From NCBI RefSeq assembly GCF_024679095.1, contig NW_026111754.1, positions 310,001 through 374,000 on the forward strand: a stretch of DNA of 64,000 nt, written 5' to 3'. Both the position numbers and the translations under genes were made by a program. Source of the stretch: Eriocheir sinensis. Taxonomy: Eukaryota; Arthropoda; Malacostraca; Decapoda; Varunidae. The notes below the pieces were generated by a model that had not been told where the DNA came from, did no database searches, and saw only the letters and a list, made by a program, of their open reading frames with translations. Every line of letters starts with the position of its first letter. The stretch's first letter is position 1. Positions 27,331-42,600 of the stretch are shown here, one piece after another.

Positions 27331-30300
27331 ACTGTGTATTTTTTATAGTTTTATACAAATTTGATATATGTGTATTTTGTATATTCTATTTATACAAATA
27401 CATTATTCTTTTATACTGGTATTTTGTTTATTTATTTTGATACATTTACTTATGTGTATTTTGTATTCACTTTTTTATATAGGTGATTTACCCCATTTAT
27501 GTGTATGCTTGGTATATATTTTTATAGGAAATCTAACGTTATTTATGTATTCATATATATTTTGAAACAAATTTACATTGTTTTATGTATATTTTGAGAT
27601 ATCTATTCAATACCAAATTTACTTTTACAGTATTTTATATTTATTTTGGTAAATTTTAATATTTTTATGTGTATTTTAAATATATATATTTTATATAAAA
27701 TGAATTATTTTATGGCTATTTACATCTTTATTTTCATTTAAATTCTACATTATTTAATTTAATATTCTGTATTTATTTTGATACGATTTTACATTATTCT
27801 ATTTGTGTTTTTTATATTTGCTTATATACTGCCATATATTTACATTATTTAATTAGTATTTACATATATATTTGATAAAAGATTATATTATTTTAAGTGT
27901 ATATGTTTATATATTTTCATTCAAATTTCCATTATTTTATGTGTATTTTCTATGTATTTCAATACAAATTCCTAATTTTATGTGTATTTTGAATATTTAT
28001 TTTCATACAATTTAAATTATTTTTGTATTTTGTATATATAGTTTTATACAAACTTAGGTTCTTTATAGTACTTTTTGTATATTTATTTTTCATACTAAAT
28101 ACACATTCTTTTATTGATATTTTGTTTATTTATATTTTGACGAGAAGTTTATAAATTATTTAATGTGTATTTATGTATATATATTTTTATACATGTTTAC
28201 ATCAATTCATGTGTATTTTGACATAGAAATGTACGTTTTTTATGTGTATGTTCGTATATAGATTTTAAAACAAATTTACCTTTTCTCTTAATGCGCATTT
28301 TGTATATTTTCAATACAATTTACTTTATTGTACGTGCATTTTTGTTATATTAATTTTATTACTAAATTTAATTATTCTATGTGTATTTTGTATATGTATT
28401 TTTAAAAAAATATGCTTTATTTTATAGGTATTTATATTTATTTTCAAGCTTTAAAATCCCATTATTTTATTGATACTTGTGTTATTTATTTTTGATACGA
28501 TTTACATTATTCCATGGGTATTATTTGTATATATTTTCTTTTAATTTAGCTTATTTTATGTATTTTGTATATCCTATTTATTTTATACAAGAAATCAAAT
28601 ATTTTATGTTTTTCTTATATATATTTTATAAAATGGCAAGTTATTTATATGGTTATTTTGCATTTCACTTTGTTAGAAATCTATATTATTATGTTAATAT
28701 TTTCTGTATTTTATTTTGATACGATTTTACATTTATTTTATTTGTGTTTTATTATATATTTTTTATACATATTTACATTATTTAATGTGTGTTTTTGTAT
28801 ATATGTTGATACAAATTTACGTTATTTTAAGTTCTATATGTTTATATATTTCTTCGTCAAATTTTGTTATTTTTATGTGTATTTTTGTATTGTGTATTTT
28901 GTTACAATTTTACCTAATCTTTTTATATGTTTTTTGTATATTTATTTTTTCATACAAATTTAAATTATTTTGTGTATTATTTTTTGTATATAGTTTTATA
29001 CAGAAATTTAGGTTATTTATATGTATTTTGTATATCTATTTTTCTTTAAATACACATAATCTTTATCTAGGATATTTTGTTTATTTATTTTAAGCAAGAA
29101 TTAACATTATTTATATTATGTATTTTGTATATATATTTTTATACATTTATTATTTAGAAATGTTTTATATATATATTTCTGTAAAATCTGCGTTATTTTA
29201 TGTGTATTATTATATATATTTTAATAAATTTACATTATTTTTACATGTATTTTGCATATTTTTCAGCCTAGAAATTTATCTTTTATTATATATGCATTTT
29301 TGTATATTAATTTTAATATAAATTTACATTAATTCTATATGTATTTTGTATATGTATTTTTTATAGAAATATACTTTATTTTATGGGTATTTTCCATTAT
29401 ATTTTATTTTCTTACAAATTTACATTATTTTATTTGATATTCTGTGTATTTATTTTGATTATGTTTTTACATTATTCTATGTGTATTTTGTATATATATA
29501 TTTATATAAAATAACTATTTGTTTTCATTTTATACAAATCTACATTATTTTATGTGTTTTTGTAGCATGTATTTAAATACAAATTGTGAATTGAAGTTAT
29601 ATGTATTTTTGTATATCTATTTTGTATGTATAGTTTTCATGAAATTTACTCTATTTTGCTATGAGTATTCGATATATATATTTTTGATACAAATTTCTGA
29701 TTAATGTCTTTAATTTTGCATATCTCTTTCAATATAAATTTAACTTTTATTGTACGTTACATTTTGTTATATTTATTTAATACAAATTTAATTATTTTAT
29801 ATATGTATTTTTTGTATATATATTTTACCATGCAAATATGCGTTATTATGGATATTTTGTATCTTTTATTTTCATATAAATTTACATTATTTATTGATAT
29901 TCTCTATTTATTTTGATACGATTTAACATTTATTATATGTGTTTTTGTATATATTTTTTTTATACATATATACATTATTTAATGTTCATTTTATATATAT
30001 ATTTTATCCAAATTTACATTATTTTATGTGTATTTGTTTATATATTTTCTATACATATTTACATTATTTTATATGTTTTTGTATATATATTTTCTACGTA
30101 TTTAAAATTATTTTATGTATGTATTTTGTATATACATTTTCATAAAAAAACTGGCTGTTATTTTATTGTGTGTATAAGTATATATATTTTGATACAAATT
30201 TTATACAAATTCATGTTATTTAATGTGTGTATTTGTATATATATTTTCTTATTAAATTTATAATATTTTATGTATTTTTCATATATAAATTCTCAAGTTA

Positions 30301-31553
30301 CAAATTTACCTTTATTTTATGTTTATTTTGTATATTTATTTCATTCAATTTAAATTATTTTATGTATATTTGTATTTGTATTTAGGTTATTTTATGTATT
30401 TTGTATATATTTTCATCCAAAATTAGATTATTTTATTGGTATTTTCTTAATTTAATTGATACGAATTTAGATTATTTCATAGGTATTTTTGTATACATAC
30501 TTTTATACTCATTTACATTATCTAATGTGTTCTTTGTATATATATTTTATGCAAATTTATTTAATGTTCATTTTTGTACATATATTTTTATAGAAAATTA
30601 TGCGTTATTTTATGTATATATAGTTTTATATAAATTTACGTTATTTATGTGCATTTACAGTATATTTATATTTATACAAATACATTTCAGCTATATATTG
30701 TTTATTTACATTTATACGAATTTATTATTTTATGTGTATTTTGTATACATTTTTTTTTACGTATTTACTTAATTTTATGTGTATTTTGTATATGTATTTT
30801 TATAGAAATCTACGTTATTTTATGTGTATTCGTATATATATTTTGAAACAAATTTACATTATTTTATACAGTATTTTGTATATTCTATTTCAAATACAAA
30901 TTCTTACTTAATGAATATTGCATTTTGTATATTTATTTTGAATTATGAAGTTCAAATATTTTATGTATTTTGGTATCAATAATTTTATAAAAAATGCATT
31001 ACTTTTATAGGTATTTTGCATCTTAATTTTTCATAATAAATTTACATTATTTTATTAATATTCTGCGTATATATTTTGATACGATTTTACATTATTCTAT
31101 TTGTGTTTCTGTATATATTTTTTTTATACATATTTACATAATTTAATGTGTATTTTGTATATATTTTATGGTCAAATTTACGTTATTATATGTATTTGTT
31201 TATATATTTTCTTTCAAATTTACATTATTTTATGTGTATTTTGTATATGTATTTCAATAATAAAATTAACCTAATTTTTATGTGTATTTGTAGGTATTTC
31301 TTTTCAGACAAATTTAAATTATTTTTGTGTATTTTGTATGCCATAGTTTTATATTAAATTTAGGTTATTTACGTACGCATTTACATTATTTAATGTGTGT
31401 TTTCTATATATATTTTTATCCAAAAAGCTACTTTTATTTTATGTTCATTTTTGGACATATATTTTATAGAAATTAGCGTTTATTTTATATGTATTTGTAT
31501 ATGTTTTCTCATCACAAATTTTTACATTATTTTATTGATATTGTGTTTATTCT
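27331..31553 (+). repeat. 45-bp AT satellite, T-rich, irregular
   Basis: About 94 monomers. Up to about 29565 it mirrors 11985-14185. From about 29400 it follows 61150-63270 in the same orientation. Many small gaps and insertions. A half-monomer marker lies near 31370. Ends at GTTTATTCTTATAAAAATAT. Confidence 0.75.
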
Positions 31554-32280
31554 TATAAAAATATATATACCAAAATACATAAAATATTTGAATTTGTATT
31601 GAATAAATATACAAAATGCAATATGAAGTTAATAAGGTAAACTTCTATTGAAAGAGATATGCAAAATACATATAAAGACAATGTAAAATTGTTTAAAAAT
31701 ATATATACGAATACATAACAATAACGTAGATTTCATAAAAATATATATACCAAAATACGCATAAAATTAAGTAAATAAATGTAAAAATTGTAATCAAAAT
31801 ACATATAAAATAATGTAAATTGAAACAAAAATAAATAAACAAAATACCAATAAAAGAATGTATTGGTATAAATATAAATGTACAAACCCTTACAAAATAA
31901 AACATAAAATAAAAGTAAATTTAATGAAATATATACAAAAAAAAAGCTACATATAAATAATGTGAAATTTATATGAAAATATATAAATACACATAAAATA
32001 CCATAAATTTGTATAAAATTATATATTCAAATAAATATTAAGTAATGTAAATGCGTATAAAAATATATATACAAAGTATATAAAATAATGTAAATTCATG
32101 TATGAATATAAATCAATCAAAATACCAATAAAATAATATATATTTGAAATGAAAATCGATTTAATAAAATACACATAACATAACTAAAATTTGTATTGAA
32201 ATATATATAAAAATGTATAAAAATAATTTGAGTTTGTATGAAAATAGATACCAAAATACACATAAAACTAGGTAAATTTC
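29400..32280 (+). repeat. Direct segmental duplication, copy 1 (partner 61150-64000)
   Basis: The same series of variants, the same half-monomer (31373 against 63102) and the same strand switch (31553 against 63274) occur with an offset of about 31.7 kb. The partner is cut by the window end, so the full length is unknown. Confidence 0.75.
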
Positions 32281-32915
32281 TTTTGAAATATATATAAATA
32301 AAAATATCTTAAATTGTGTACAAATATACACATACCATAAATAACTTAAAATAACGTAAATATGTACTTTCAAAGAGATACAAAAACATGAAATAATGTA
32401 GCAATATGTATAAAAAATATATACAAAACACAATTAAAATAATGTAAATCATATCAAAATAAATACAGAAGAAAAATATTAATAAAATAATGTAAATTTG
32501 TATGAAAATTAAGATATAAAAATACTCCATAAATATAACGCATTTTTATAAAAATATATATACGAAAAACATAAAATATTTGATTTTATTAGTGGTCAAA
32601 TAGATATACAAAATACACATATAATAAGCTAAATTTGAGTTGAAATATATATACAAATACATAAAATAATGTAAATTTGTATCAAAATACTTATACAAAT
32701 ACACATATAATAACGTAAATTTGTATATAAAAATATATAAACAAATACAGGTAGTAAATTAAATAATGTAACATGTATAAAAATGTACAAATACAAAAAT
32801 AATTATGTAATTCGTATCAAAATAAATAGATAAAATACTAATAAAATAATGTAAATTTCTAGAGAAAATGCCATATAAATACACATAAAGTATAAAATAT
32901 AGTATAATATAATAT
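31554..32915 (-). repeat. 45-bp AT satellite, A-rich, irregular
   Basis: About 30 monomers. The first part follows 63275-64000. From about 32380 it follows 57850-58360 (GAAAAACATAAAATATTTG, then AATAAGCTAAATTTGAGTTG). Ends at a TATAATATAATATATTTATA region (junction G). Confidence 0.8.
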
Positions 32916-34287
32916 ATTTATATACATATTTAAATATTTAATGTATATTTTAGGTATATATATATTTATCCAAATTTCACGTTATTTTATATGTATTTGT
33001 TTATATATTTCATATACAAATTTACATTATTTTATGTAGTTTTGTATATGAATTTCAATACAAATCTGCCTAACTTCATGTGTATTTTGCATATCTATTT
33101 TCAAACAAATTTAAATTATTTTGTGTTTTTTGTATATATTTTCATATTAAATTTTAGTTATTTTATTTTGTTTTTGTATACATATTTTCCTACAAATAAC
33201 ACATTCTTTATTAGAATTTTGTAGTATTTAATTTTTTACGAATTTACATTATTTTATGTAGTCCTTCTTTTTGTATATATATTTTCCTACGTATTTAAAT
33301 TATTTTATGTGTATTTTTATATACATTTTCATAAAATTTATATTATTTATTGTGTGTATTCGTATATTTTTGAAACAAATTTTATACTAAATTCATGTTA
33401 TTTTATGTGTATTCGTATATATATTTTCATACAAATTTATATTATTTTATGTGTATTCTGCCATATATTTTATTACAAATTTACCTTTTTTTTTGTTTAT
33501 TTTTGTATATTTATTTCATTCTAATTTTAAATTATTTAATGTGTATTATTGTATTTGTATTTAGGTTATCTTAGGTTATCTTTAGGTTACCTTTATTTTA
33601 TTTTTATATTTTTATATTTATTTCATTCACTTTCAAATTATTTTTTTTTATGTATATTTGTATTTGTTTTTAGTATATTTTGTATGTGTATTTTGTATAT
33701 ATTTTCATGCAAAATTACATTTATTTTATTGGTATTTTTCTTAATTTAATTCGATAGAGTTTAGATTATTTCATAGGTATTTTGTATACGTATTTTTATA
33801 TATTTACATTATTATCTGCAAAAGGTTATGTTTTGTATATATATTTTATTGCAAATTTATTTTAAGTTCATTTTTGAACATATATTTTATATGAAATTTG
33901 CGTTATTTATGTATATAGTTTTATATAAATTTACGTTATTTTATGTGCATTTTGTATATTTATATTTATACAACACATTCTTTTATTGGTATATTATTTA
34001 TTTACATTTACTTATGCAATTTACCATTATTTTATGTCGTATTTTGTATACATTTTTTATACGTATTTACTTAATATTATGTGTATTTTAGTATATGTAT
34101 TTTTATAGAAATCTACGTTATTTCATGTGTATTGTGTATATATATTTTTAAACAAATTACATTGTTTTTTATATGTATTTTGCATATCTATTTCAATACA
34201 AATTTACCTTATTATATGTGTTTTTTGTATATTTATTTTAATACCAAATTTAATTTTTATGTGTATTTTGCAGGTATATATATTTTG
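32916..34287 (+). repeat. 45-bp AT satellite, T-rich orientation
   Basis: About 30 monomers starting like 58366-59130 (TTTATCCAAATTT, TCTATTTTCAAACAAATTT, CTACGTATTTAAATTATTTT). Near 33570 three short AGGTTATCTT-like units are out of phase with the monomer. Confidence 0.8.
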
Positions 34288-34443
34288 TATAAATATATAT
34301 GCAAGATACAGACAAAAAATGTAATTAAAATAATGTAAATTTGTATGAAAATATATAAACAAATACATATAAAATAACGTAAATTTGAAAATATATATAC
34401 AAAATATACATTAAATATCTTAAATATGTATAAAATATATTAT
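34288..34443 (-). repeat. Short A-rich block, about 3 monomers
   Basis: GCAAGATACAGACAAAAAAT then AATTTGTATGAAAATATATA units, between T-rich blocks. Ends at an inverted copy of junction G (ATATTATATTATATATATTT). Confidence 0.8.
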
Positions 34444-36225
34444 ATTATATATATTTTTATTGATATTTGCGTTATTTATGTGTATTTTGTATATGTTTTC
34501 ATAGAAATTTACATTATTTTATTAATATTTTGTCTATTTATTTTGATACGAAATACATGATTATTTGTGTATTTTACATTTTTTTATACGTATTTACATT
34601 ATTTAATGTGTATTTTGTTTATATATTTTTATACAAATTTACGTTAATATATGTGTATTTGTATAGGTATTTTGATACAAATTTACATTATTTTATGTTT
34701 TTTGTATATATTTCAATTCAAATTAGCTTATTTTATGTGTATTTTGTATATCTATTTATTTTAATACAAAATCAAATATTTTATGTTTTTTCATATATAT
34801 ATTTTTATAAAAAAAATGCATTATTTTATAGGTATTTTGCATCTTAATTTTCACACAAATTTACATTATTTTATTAATATTTTCTGTATTTATTTTGATA
34901 AGATATTACATTATTTAATTTGTGTATTGTATATATTTTTATATACATATTTACATTATTTAATTTTTTATTTTATATATATATTTTATACAAATTTACA
35001 TAATTTTAATTCTATATGTTTATATATTTTCATTCAAATTTACATTATTTTATGTGTATTTTGTATATGTATTTAAATACAAATTTACCTAAATTTATAT
35101 GTATTGTGTATATTTATTTTCATACAAGTTTAAATTATTTTTGTGTATTTTTGTATATAGATTTATACAAATTTAGGTTATTTTATGTGTATTTTGTATA
35201 TCTATTTTCATACAATACACATTCTTTTCATGATATTTTTTATTTATTTTGACACGAATGAACATTATTTAATATGTATTTTGTATATATATTTTATACG
35301 TATTTACATTATTTCAAGAGTATTTTGTATATATTTCTATAGAAATCTGCGTTATTTTATGTGTATTCGTATATATATTTTGAAACAAATTTAGATTATT
35401 TTATGTGTATTTTGCATATTTTTTCAATACAAATTTACCTTATTGTATGTACTTTTTGTATTAATTTTAATACAAATTTGATTAATTTATGTGTATTTTT
35501 GTATATGTATTTTTATAAAAATATGCTTTATTTTATGGGTATTTTGCATTTTTATTTTCATACAAATTTACATTATTTTATTGATAGTCTGTGTATTTAT
35601 TTTGATATGATTTTACATTATTCTATGTGTATTTTGTATATATATTTTATATAAAATGTATTTGTCTTCATTTCATACAAATCTACATTATTTTATGTGT
35701 TTTTTGTACATGTATTTAAATACAAATTTAACTAGTTAAATGTGTATTTTGTATATCTATTTTGTATGTATATTTTCAAAGAAATTTACTCTATTTTATG
35801 AGTATTCGTATATATATTTTGATACAAATTTACATTATTGATGTGTATTTTGCATATCTATTTCAATACAAATTTACTTTATTGTACGTGCATTTTGTAT
35901 ATTTATTTTAATACAAACTTAACTATTTTATATGTATTTTTGTATATATACTTTTATGCAAATATGCGTTATTATATGGATATTTTGCATCTTTATTTTC
36001 ATACAAATTTACATTATTTTATTGATATTCTCTTTATTTATTTTGATACGATTTAACATTATTCTGTGTTTTTTGTATATATTTTTTTTATACATATTTA
36101 CATTATTTAATGCTCATTTTGCATATATATTTTATCGAAATTTACATTATTTTGTGTATTTGTTTATATATTTTTATACGTATTTACATTATTATATGTA
36201 TTTTTTGTATATATATTTTTCTACG

Positions 36226-38090
36226 TATTTAAATTATTTTATGTGTATTTTGTATATACATTTTCATAAAAAAATTACGTTATTTTATTGTGTGTATAAG
36301 TATATATTTTGATACAAATTTTATACAAATTCATGTTATTTAATGTGTATTTGTATATATATTTTCATACAAATTTATATTATTTTATGTGTATTTTTTT
36401 ATATATTTCATTACAAATTTACCTTATTTTATGTTTATTTTGTATATTTATTTCAGTCAATTTTAAATTATTTTATGTGTATACTAGTATTTGTATTTAG
36501 GTTATTTTATGTGTATTTTGTATATATATTTTCATCCAAAATTATATTATTTTAATGATATTTTCTTAATTTAATTCGATACGAATTTAGATTATTTCAT
36601 AGGTATTTTGTAAACATATTTTTATACTCATTTACATTATCTAAAGTGTGTTTTGTATATATATTTTTATGCAAATTTATTTTATGTTCATTTTTGTACA
36701 TATATTTTATTATAAAATTGCTAAAATTTATGTATATAGTTTTATATAAATTTACGTTATTTTATGTGCATTTTTTATATTTATATTTATACAAATACAC
36801 ATTCTTTTATTGGTATATTGTTTATTTACATATATACGAATTTACATTATTTTATGTGTATTTTGTATACATTTTTTTATACGTATTTACTAATATTATG
36901 TGTATTTTGTATATGTATTTTTATAGAAATCTACGTTATTTTATGTGTATTCGTATACATATTTTGAAACAAATTTACATTATTTTATATGTATTTTGCA
37001 TATCTATTTCAATACAAATTTACCTTATTGTATGTGCATTTTGTATATTTATTTTAATACAAATTCAAATATTTTATGTGTATTTTGGTATCAATATTTT
37101 TATAAAAAATGCGTTATTTTATAGGTATTTTGCATCTTAATTTTCATACAAATTTACATTATTTTATTAATATTCTATGTATATATTTTGATACGATTTT
37201 ACATTATTCTATTTGTGTTTTGTATATATTTTTTTTATACATATTTACATTATTTAATGTGTATTTTGATTATATATTTCATGCAAATTTACGTTATTGT
37301 ATGTGTATTTGTTTATATATTTTCTTTCAAATTTACATTATTTTATATGTATTTTGTATATGTATTTCAATACAAATTAACCTAATTTTATGTGTATTTA
37401 GTATATTTCTTTTCATACAAATTTAAATTATTTTTGTGTATTTTTGTATATAGTTTTATACAAATTTAGGTTATTTTATGTACGCATTTACATTATTTAA
37501 TGTGTATTTTGTATATATATTTTTATCCAAAGTTACTTTGTTTTACGTTCATTTTTGGACATATATTTTTATGGAAATTAGCGTTATTTTATATGTATTT
37601 GTATATGTTTTCTCATACAAATTTACATTATTTTATTGATATTTTGTTTATTTAGTTTGATACGAATTACATGATTATATGTGTATTTTGTACATATTTT
37701 TTATACGTATTTACATTACTTAATGTGTATGTTGTTTATATATTTTTAAACAAATTTACGTTATTATATGTATTTTTATAAATATTTTGATACAAATTTA
37801 CATTATTTTATGTATTTTCTATATACATTTCAATTCAAATTTAGCTTATTTTATCTGTATTTTGTATATCTATTTTCATACGAATTTAATAACTTCTGTG
37901 TATTTTTTATATAGTTTTATACAAATTTACGATATTTTATGTGTATTTTGTATATTTATATTTATACAAATACACATTCTTTTATTGGTATTTTGTTTAT
38001 TTATTTTGATACGAATTTACATTATTTTATGTGTATTTTGTATACATTTTCTTATACGTATTTACCTCATTTTATGTGTATTTTGTATAT
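36226..38090 (+). repeat. Direct duplication, copy 1 (partner 40083-41945)
   Basis: Nearly the same sequence over about 1.86 kb at an offset of about 3.86 kb, with the same variant order throughout. One visible difference is the longer CTTCTGTGTATTTTTTATAT near 37890 against CTTCTGTGTATATAG near 41753. Confidence 0.85.
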
Positions 38091-38126
38091 ATATTTTTAT
38101 ACAAATCTACGTTATTTTATGCTTAT
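36950..38126 (+). repeat. One higher-order repeat period, about 1.18 kb
   Basis: Measured between successive copies of the variant starting TTCGTATA and continuing TATTTTGAAACAAATTTAC. In between lie about 26 distinguishable monomers, identifiable by phrases such as TTTCAATACAAATTTACC, TTTTGGTATCAATA, AAAAATGCGTTATTTTA, TACGATTTTACATT, GTACGCATTT, TTTTCTCATACAAATTT and TACACATTCTTTTATTGG. Confidence 0.75.
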
Positions 38127-38663
38127 TCGTATATATATTTTGAAACAAATTTACATTGTTTTATATGTATTTTGCATATCTATTTCAATACAGATTTACC
38201 TTATCGTATGTGTATTTTGTATATTTATTTTAATACAAATACACATTCTTTTATTGATATTTTAATTATTTATTTTGACACGAATTTACATTATTTAATG
38301 TGTATTTTGTATATATATTTTTATACGTATTTACAACATTTCATGTGTATTTTGTATATATATTTCTATAGAAATCTACGTTATTTTATGTGTATTCGTA
38401 TATATATTTTGAAATAAATCTACATTATTTTATGTGTATTTTGTATATTTCATTATAAATTTGCCTTATTTTAAGTTTATTTTTATATCTATTTTCATTC
38501 AAATTCAAATCATTTTATGTGTATATATTTATTTGTATTTACGTTATTTTATGTGTATTTTCTATATATATTTTCATTCAAAATTACATTAATTTATCGG
38601 TATTTTGTTCATTTATTTCGATACGAATTTAGATTATTTCATGTGTATTTTCTATACATATAC

Positions 38664-39601
38664 ATACAGAGTAAATTTCTATGAAAATATATATTCAAAA
38701 TACATCTAAAATTATGTAAATAAGTATAAAAATGTATATATCAAATACACCTAAAAAAAATGAAAATTCGTATCAAAATAAATAAATAAAATTCCGATAA
38801 AAGAACGTAAACTCGAATTAAAATAAATAAACAAAATACCAATAAAAGAATGATAGAAATATATATACAAAATACACATACAAAATAAACATAAAATAAG
38901 GTAGATTTGTAAAAAAATATATGTACAAAATACACATAAAATAATGTAAATTTATATGAAAATATATATACAAATACACATAAAATACCATGAATTTGTA
39001 TTAAAAATATATATTCAAAATAATTATTAAATAATGGAAAAGCGTATAAAAAAATATATATACAAAGTACATATAAAATAATGTAAATTCGTATCAATAT
39101 AAATCAACAAAACACCAATAAAATAATATTTATTTGAATGAAAATAAATTTACAAAATACACATAACATAACTAAAATTTGTATTAAAATATATACAAAA
39201 ATACATAGAAATAACTTTAGTTTGTATGAAAATAGATATACAAAATACACATAGCACTAGGTAAATTTCTTTTGAAATGTATATACAAAATACCCATAAA
39301 ATATTGTAAATTTGTGACAAAATATATAAAGAAATACACATAAAGTAAATTTGTATGAAAAATATATACAAAATACATAGAATAATGTCAATTCCTATCA
39401 AAATGAATGAGCAGAATATCAATAAAATAATGTAAATTTGTATGAAAATAAAGATGCAAAATACCCAAAAAATAAAGAATATGTTTATAAAAATACAGAC
39501 ATAAAAATACACATCGAATAGTTAAATTTGTATTAAAATTAATATACAAAATGCGTATATAATAAGGTAAATTTGTATTGAAAAAATATGCAACATACAC
39601 G
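38664..39601 (-). repeat. 45-bp AT satellite, A-rich orientation
   Basis: About 20 monomers from junction H to junction A. 39100-39600 matches 53160-53696 in the same orientation (offset about 14.1 kb) and is the inverse of 1826-2330. Confidence 0.88.
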
Positions 39602-42600
39602 TTTACTCATACAAATTTATATTATTTTATTGGTATTTTGTTTATTTATTTTGATACGAATTACATGATTATATGTGTATTTTGTACATATTTTTTTATA
39701 CGTATTTACATTATTTAATGTGTATTTTGTTTATATATTTTCATACAATTTTACGTTATTATATGTGTATTTGTATAAATATTTTAATACAAATTTACTT
39801 TATTTAATGTATTTTGTATATATATTTCAATTCAAATTTAGCTTATTTCGTGTGTATTTTGTATATATTTTCATACAAATTTAATTACTTCTGTGTATTT
39901 TTGTATATAGTTTTATATAAATTTACGTTATTTTATGTGTAGTATGTATATTTATATTCATACAAATACACATTCTTTTATTGGTATATTGTTTATTTAT
40001 TTTTGATACGAATTTACATTATTTTATGATATATATTTTATCCAAATTTACATTATTTTATGTGTATTTGTTTATATATTTTTCTACGTATTTAAATTAT
40101 TTTATGTGTATTTTGTATATACATTTTCATAAAAAAATTACGTTATTTTATTGTGTGTATAAGTATATATCTTGATTCAAATTTTAAACAAATTCATGTT
40201 ATTTAATGTGTATTTGTATATATATTTTCATACAAATTTATATTATTTTATGTGTATTTTTTCATATATTTCATTACAAATTTACCTTATTTTATGTTTA
40301 TTTTGTTAATTTATTTCAGTCAATTTTAAATTATTTTATGTGTATACTAGTATTTGTATTTAGGTTATTTTATGTGTATTTTGTATATATTTTCATCCAA
40401 AATTACATTATTTTATTGATATTTTCTTAATTTAATTCGATACGAATTTAGATTATTTCATAGGTATTTTGTATACATATTTTTATACTCATTTACATTA
40501 TCTAAAGTGTGTTTTGTATATATATTTTTATGCAAATTTATTTTATGTTCATTTTTGTACATATATTTTTATAGAAATTTGCGTTATTTTATGTATATAG
40601 TTTTATATAAATTTACGTTATTTTATGTGCATTTTGTATATTTATATTTATACAAATACACATTCTTTTATTGGTATATTGTTTATTTACATATATACGA
40701 ATTTACATTATTTTATGTGTATTTTGTATACATTTTTTTATACGTATTTACTTAATATTATGTGTATTTTGTATATGTATTTTTATAGAAATCTACGTTA
40801 TTTTATGTGTATTCGTATACATATTTTGAAACAAATTTACATTATTTTATATGTATTTTGCATATCTATTTCAATACAAATTTACCTTATTGTATGTGCA
40901 TTTTGTATATTTATTTTAATACGAATTCAAATATTTTATGTGTATTTTGGTATCAATATTTTTATAAAAAATGCGTTATTTTATAGGTATTTTGCATCTT
41001 AATTTTCATACAAATTTACATTATTTCATTAATATTCTGTGTATATATTTTGATACGATTTTACATTATTCTATTTGTGTTTTGTATATATTTTTTTATA
41101 CATATTTACATTATTTAATGTGTATTTTGATTATATATTTCATGCAAATTTACGTTATTATGTGTGTATTTTTTTATATATTTTCTTTCAAATTTACATT
41201 ATTTTATATGTATTTTGTATATGTATTTCAATACAAATTAACCTAATTTTATGTGTATTTTGTATATTTCTTTTCATACAAATTTAAGTTATTTTTGTGT
41301 ATTTTTGTATATAGTTTTATACAAATTTAGGTTATTTTATGTACGCATTTGCATTATTTAATGTGTATTTTGTATATATATTTTTATCCAAAGTTACTTT
41401 ATTTTACGTTCATTTTTGGACATATATTTTTATGGAAATTAGCGTTATTTTATATGTATTTGTATATGTTTTCTCATACAAATTTACATTATTTTATTGA
41501 TATTTTGTTTATTTAGTTTGATACGAAATAAATGATTATATGTGTATTTTGTACATATTTTTTATACGTATTTACATTACTTAATGTGTATTTTGTTTAT
41601 ATATTTTTAAACAAATTTACGTTATTATATGTATTTTTATAAATATTTTGATACAAATTTACATTATTTTATGTATTTTCTATATACATTTCAATTCAAA
41701 TTTAGCTTATTTTATCTGTATTTTGTATATCTATTTTCATACGAATTTAATAACTTCTGTGTATATAGTTTTATACAAATTTACGTTATTTTATGTGTAT
41801 TTTGTATATTTATATTTATACAAATACACATTCTTTTATTGGTATTTTGTTTATTTATTTTGATACGAATTTACATTATTTTATGTGTATTTTGTATACA
41901 TTTTCTTATACGTATTTACTTCATTTTATGTGTATTTTGTATATATATTTTTATAGAAATCTACGTTTTTTTATTTGTATTCGTATATATATTTTGAAAC
42001 AAATTTACATTGTTTTATATGTATTTTTGCATATCTCTTTCAATACAAATTTACCTTATTGTATATGCATTTTGTATATTTATTTCAATACAAATTTAAA
42101 AATTTTGTGTGTATTTTGGTATATATATTTTTATAAAAATGCGCTATTTTATTCATACAAATTTACATTATTTTATTAATATTCGGTGTATTTATTTTGA
42201 TACGCTTTTAAATTATTCTATTTGTTTTTTGTAGATACTTTTTTATACATATTTACATTATTTAATGTCTATCTTGCATATATATTTTATACAAATTTAT
42301 TATCTATTATCTATTTTCATACAAATACACATTCTTTTCATGATATTTTGTTTATTTATTTTGACACGAATCTACATTATTTGATATGTATTTTGTATAT
42401 ATATTTTTATACGTATTTACGTAATTTCATATATATTTTGTATATATATTTCTATAGAAATCTACTTTATTTTATGTGTATTCGTATATATATTTTGAAA
42501 CAAATTTACATTGTTTTATATGTATTTTTGAATATCTCTTTTAATACAAATTTACCTTACCGTATATGCATTTTGTATATTTATTTCAATACAAATTTAA

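Larger units (their letters stand above)
23360..29565 (-). repeat. Right arm of the 6.2-kb inverted duplication (partner 11985-18150)
   Basis: Carries junctions D (23504), C (24272), J (25778), (TA)n (26117), B (26470) and K (27330), then TTTGTTTTCATTTTATACAA near 29520: the mirror image of the left arm. It has accumulated far more indels than the left arm and contains an extra TA-rich insertion at 26648-26906. Confidence 0.75.
34444..38663 (+). repeat. 45-bp AT satellite, T-rich, regular
   Basis: About 94 well-preserved monomers and the clearest view of the higher-order repeat. 35760-37420 follows 61380-63050. A half-monomer marker lies near 37477. Ends at junction H (ACAGAGTAAATTTCTATG). 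Confidence 0.9.
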
